Below, in pieces: positions 6,068-8,052 of a stretch of DNA of 8,052 nt (position 1 is the stretch's first letter; each line of letters begins with the position of its first letter). The position numbers and the translations under genes were made by a program. Origin of the DNA: an uncultured Coriobacteriaceae bacterium (lineage in GTDB: Bacteria > Actinomycetota > Coriobacteriia > Coriobacteriales > QAMH01); contig CACZSV010000140.1 of the NCBI GenBank assembly GCA_902783925.1, positions 1 through 8,052 on the forward strand, in the 5' to 3' direction. The notes below the pieces were generated by a model. It did no database searches. It saw only the letters and a program-made list of their open reading frames with translations, and was not told where the DNA came from.

Positions 6068-6849
6068 TGCGCCGCTCCCTTGAGTTCCGCCAATGCCGAG
6101 CGCTTGTCCATGGCGCGCATCAGGGTCTCGCCAATCAGCACCGCGTCGACGCCATGCGATGCGAGAAGCTCGACGTCTTCATACGACTTCACGCCCGATT
6201 CCGCGACGAACACGAGCTCGGATGGGACGAGCTCGCGCAGTCGCAGCGCGTTGTCGAAGTCGACGGAGAAATCGGCAAGATTGCGGTTGTTCACGCCGAT
6301 GATCTGTGCGCCAGCATCAACGGCGTCTTTCACCTCGTCTGCGTTGTGCGCCTCGACAAGTGCGTTTATCCCGATCTCGTAACAGATATCCAGGTACGCG
6401 GCGAGCGTCATCTTGTCGAGCAGCGAGCAGATGAGCAGCACAGCCGAAGCTCCCAGCGCACGCGCCTGATAGATCATGTAGGAATTCACCGTGAAGTCTT
6501 TGCGCAGCACCGGCACTTTACAGGCATTGGCGACCTCGCGAACGTATTCGTCGCTGCCGAGAAAGCGCGTGGGCTCGGAGAGCACGCTTATGGCGGCTGC
6601 TCCGGCGTCCTCGTAGGCGCGTGCGATATCGGCGGGCGCGAAATTGGGCTCGATGAGCCCCTTCGAAGGCGACGCCTTCTTGCATTCGCAGATAAACGAC
6701 ATGCCGGGCGCCCGGAGAGCGTCTATGAACGAGGGGTGTTCGGGGGCATCGTAGGCAAGCGCGCGCATGTCGGAATACGAGACACGCTTTCGGTCGTCGT
6801 TTACGCGCTCGCGGGCGGCGTTGGCAAGTTCGTGCAGAATCGATGTCAT
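6064..6849 (-). CDS. trpC: Indole-3-glycerol phosphate synthase
   Basis: A 261-residue TIM-barrel enzyme that closes the indole ring: it converts CdRP to indole-3-glycerol phosphate with loss of CO2 and water. Residues matching the known active site are Glu55 and Lys57 in ICECKKASPSKG, Lys117 in VLRKDF, Glu166 in ALVEAH, Asn187 in GVNNRNL, and Glu217-Ser218 in VAESGV; C-terminal VLIGETLMR binds phosphate. All are present, so the enzyme should be active. It is a stand-alone protein, not a TrpC-TrpF fusion. The ATG has AGGAG six bases upstream and lies nine bases after the trpD stop. Confidence 0.97.
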   Translation of the reverse strand: MTSILHELANAARERVNDDRKRVSYSDMRALAYDAPEHPSFIDALRAPGMSFICECKKASPSKGLIEPNFAPADIARAYEDAGAAAISVLSEPTRFLGSDEYVREVANACKVPVLRKDFTVNSYMIYQARALGASAVLLICSLLDKMTLAAYLDICYEIGINALVEAHNADEVKDAVDAGAQIIGVNNRNLADFSVDFDNALRLRELVPSELVFVAESGVKSYEDVELLASHGVDAVLIGETLMRAMDKRSALAELKGAAQ

Positions 6850-6858
6850 GGTGTGCTC

Positions 6859-7881
6859 CTATGCGTTGCTCGCGGCGATGTAGCGTTCCATGGTTAAGAG
6901 CGCCGCGCCAGAATCGATTGTTTCGCCGGCGAGTTTCACGCCCTGTTCGATCGAGTCGGCCGCTCCTGCCACAAAGAGGGCGGCGCCGGCGTTCATGATG
7001 GTGATATCGCGCTTGGGGCCGCGCTCGGTTCCCTGTAAAATGTCGCGCGTGATTTGCGCGTTTTGCTCCGGTGTACCGCCTACGACGTCGGATTTCGCGC
7101 AGCGCTGTATGCCAAAATCCTCGGGAGCGATGATGCTCGTGCGATAGTATCCCTCGCGAAGCTCGCATATCGTGGTCGGTGCGGAACATGAGATTTCGTC
7201 CATCTTGTCCTGCCCGTATACCACGAGCGCGCGCCGCACGCCTAGGTTGGCGAGCACCTTTGCCACGGGCTCGACCAGGTATTCATCGTAGACACCCAAA
7301 AGGAAGTACTCGGGGGATGCCGGATTGGTCAGAGGCCCCAGGATATTGAATACGGTGCGGAATCCGAGTTCGCGGCGGATGGGGCCGACGTATTTCATGG
7401 CGGGGTGGTACTTTTGCGCAAAGAAGAAACACATGCCGACCTCGTCGAGCAGCTTACGCGCCGCATCGGGGCCTTGCTCGATCTGTACGCCGAGCGCCTC
7501 CTGGCAATCGGCTGTGCCGCTCGCCGAAGATGCGGCGCGGTTTCCATGCTTGGCGACTTTCACGCCGCATGCCGCGATGATAAACGCCGCCGTCGTGGAG
7601 ATGTTGAAGGTGTTGGAGCGATCGCCTCCCGTGCCCACGATCTCGAGCACATTCATGCCGGGGTGCTCGACGAGTATCGCCTTTTCGCGCATGGCCGCAG
7701 CACAGCCGGAGATCTCCTCGATGGTCTCCGCCTTCGTGCTCTTGGTCGAAAGCGCTGCGAGAAACGCAGCGTTCTGCGTCGCGCTCGTCTCGCCGCTCAT
7801 TATCTCGCTCATGACCGCATACGCCTCGTCGTATGTGAGGTCCTCTTTCATGACGATCTTTTCAATAGCCTCTTTTATCAT
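6859..7881 (-). CDS. trpD: Anthranilate phosphoribosyltransferase
   Basis: A 340-residue enzyme that transfers phosphoribose from PRPP to anthranilate, the second committed step to tryptophan. It shows the PRPP-binding GTGGD (83-87), then NTFNISTTAAF, the loop KHGNRAASSASGTAD (111-125), the anthranilate-binding region HPAMKYVGPIRRELGFRT (159-176), NILGPLTNPA, and the metal-binding Asp-Glu in DKMDEIS (225-231), where most relatives have a Gly-Leu before the Asp-Glu. Length and motif order are normal for the family, and there is no TrpG fusion. The ATG has AAAGGA six bases upstream and lies 19 bases after the trpG stop. Confidence 0.97.
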   Translation of the reverse strand: MIKEAIEKIVMKEDLTYDEAYAVMSEIMSGETSATQNAAFLAALSTKSTKAETIEEISGCAAAMREKAILVEHPGMNVLEIVGTGGDRSNTFNISTTAAFIIAACGVKVAKHGNRAASSASGTADCQEALGVQIEQGPDAARKLLDEVGMCFFFAQKYHPAMKYVGPIRRELGFRTVFNILGPLTNPASPEYFLLGVYDEYLVEPVAKVLANLGVRRALVVYGQDKMDEISCSAPTTICELREGYYRTSIIAPEDFGIQRCAKSDVVGGTPEQNAQITRDILQGTERGPKRDITIMNAGAALFVAGAADSIEQGVKLAGETIDSGAALLTMERYIAASNA

Positions 7882-7900
7882 GTCGTGTCCTTTCTCGAAA

Positions 7901-8052
7901 TCATGTCAGCTCTACAAAGTTGCGCAGCATGGATATGCCATCGGGGGTCATGATCGACTCGGGGTGAAACTGCACGCCAAAGATGGGGAGCTCCCGGTGC
8001 TGCACGGCCATGACCTCGCCGTCCGGTGCGCGGGCGCAGACGCGCAGTGCTG
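7901..8052 (-). CDS. trpG: Anthranilate synthase glutamine amidotransferase subunit (3' end only)
   Basis: Only the last 49 residues are in the window; the gene continues past base 8052. They include HRELPIFGVQFHPESIMTPD, which holds the His and Glu of the Cys-His-Glu triad of class I glutamine amidotransferases; the Cys nucleophile and oxyanion loop lie outside. The ending LRNFVEL followed by Thr and the TGA stop is typical of TrpG/PabA proteins. The subunit supplies ammonia from glutamine to TrpE for anthranilate synthesis. The same family serves folate synthesis as PabA, but the position directly upstream of trpD favours TrpG. It is a separate protein from TrpD, unlike in E. coli. Confidence 0.9.
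   Translation of the reverse strand, partial: ALRVCARAPDGEVMAVQHRELPIFGVQFHPESIMTPDGISMLRNFVELT

Noticed and set aside
1..8052. CRISPR arrays, tRNA or rRNA genes, transposases, toxin-antitoxin or defence genes
   Set aside because: I looked for short regularly spaced repeats, cloverleaf ends, DDE or recombinase motifs and small gene pairs and saw none; the window is almost fully explained by the listed genes and remnants.

Overview
The window is dominated by a minus-strand tryptophan biosynthesis operon. Reading in the direction of transcription (from high to low coordinates) the order is trpG (3' end only), trpD, trpC, trpF, trpB, trpA. Most junctions overlap by a few bases (ATGA overlaps at trpC/trpF and trpF/trpB, an 8-base overlap at trpB/trpA), and every visible start has a good Shine-Dalgarno sequence. 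Together these genes carry the pathway from anthranilate to tryptophan, plus the end of the glutamine amidotransferase subunit that helps make anthranilate. trpE, the start of trpG and any leader or attenuator would lie beyond position 8052.

Downstream of trpA is an accessory-looking stretch, also on the minus strand. First comes about 200 bases that hold what looks like the 3' end of a lost gene and a promoter. Next is a gene for a cytoplasmic diguanylate cyclase with a PAS-like sensor region, a GAF domain and a GGDEF domain (1809-3215). It runs directly into a broken fragment of a cell-wall-anchored protein with InlB-type repeats (1319-1808). Last comes an intact secreted surface protein with its own promoter, four tandem 21-residue repeats and an LPXTG-like sorting signal, MPKTAD (67-1182). 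The first 88 bases are a perfect palindrome that includes the last codons of this surface gene. It is either a terminator within a real inverted duplication or, more likely, a fold-back artefact at the end of a contig.

The organism is probably a Gram-positive, fairly high-GC anaerobe of the Coriobacteriia (Eggerthellaceae-like). This is inferred from sortase-anchored proteins with MPKTAD/AKTSD-type signals, the InlB-type repeat style, a multi-domain GGDEF protein and strong GC at third codon positions in the trp genes. No taxonomic marker gene is present, so this is a judgement by style.

I found no convincing new multi-gene system. The points most worth checking are the terminal palindrome, the short-period repeat surface protein, the frameshifted surface-protein remnant fused to the 3' side of the GGDEF gene, the gene-end relic after trpA, and a Glu in place of the catalytic Asp60 in TrpA.
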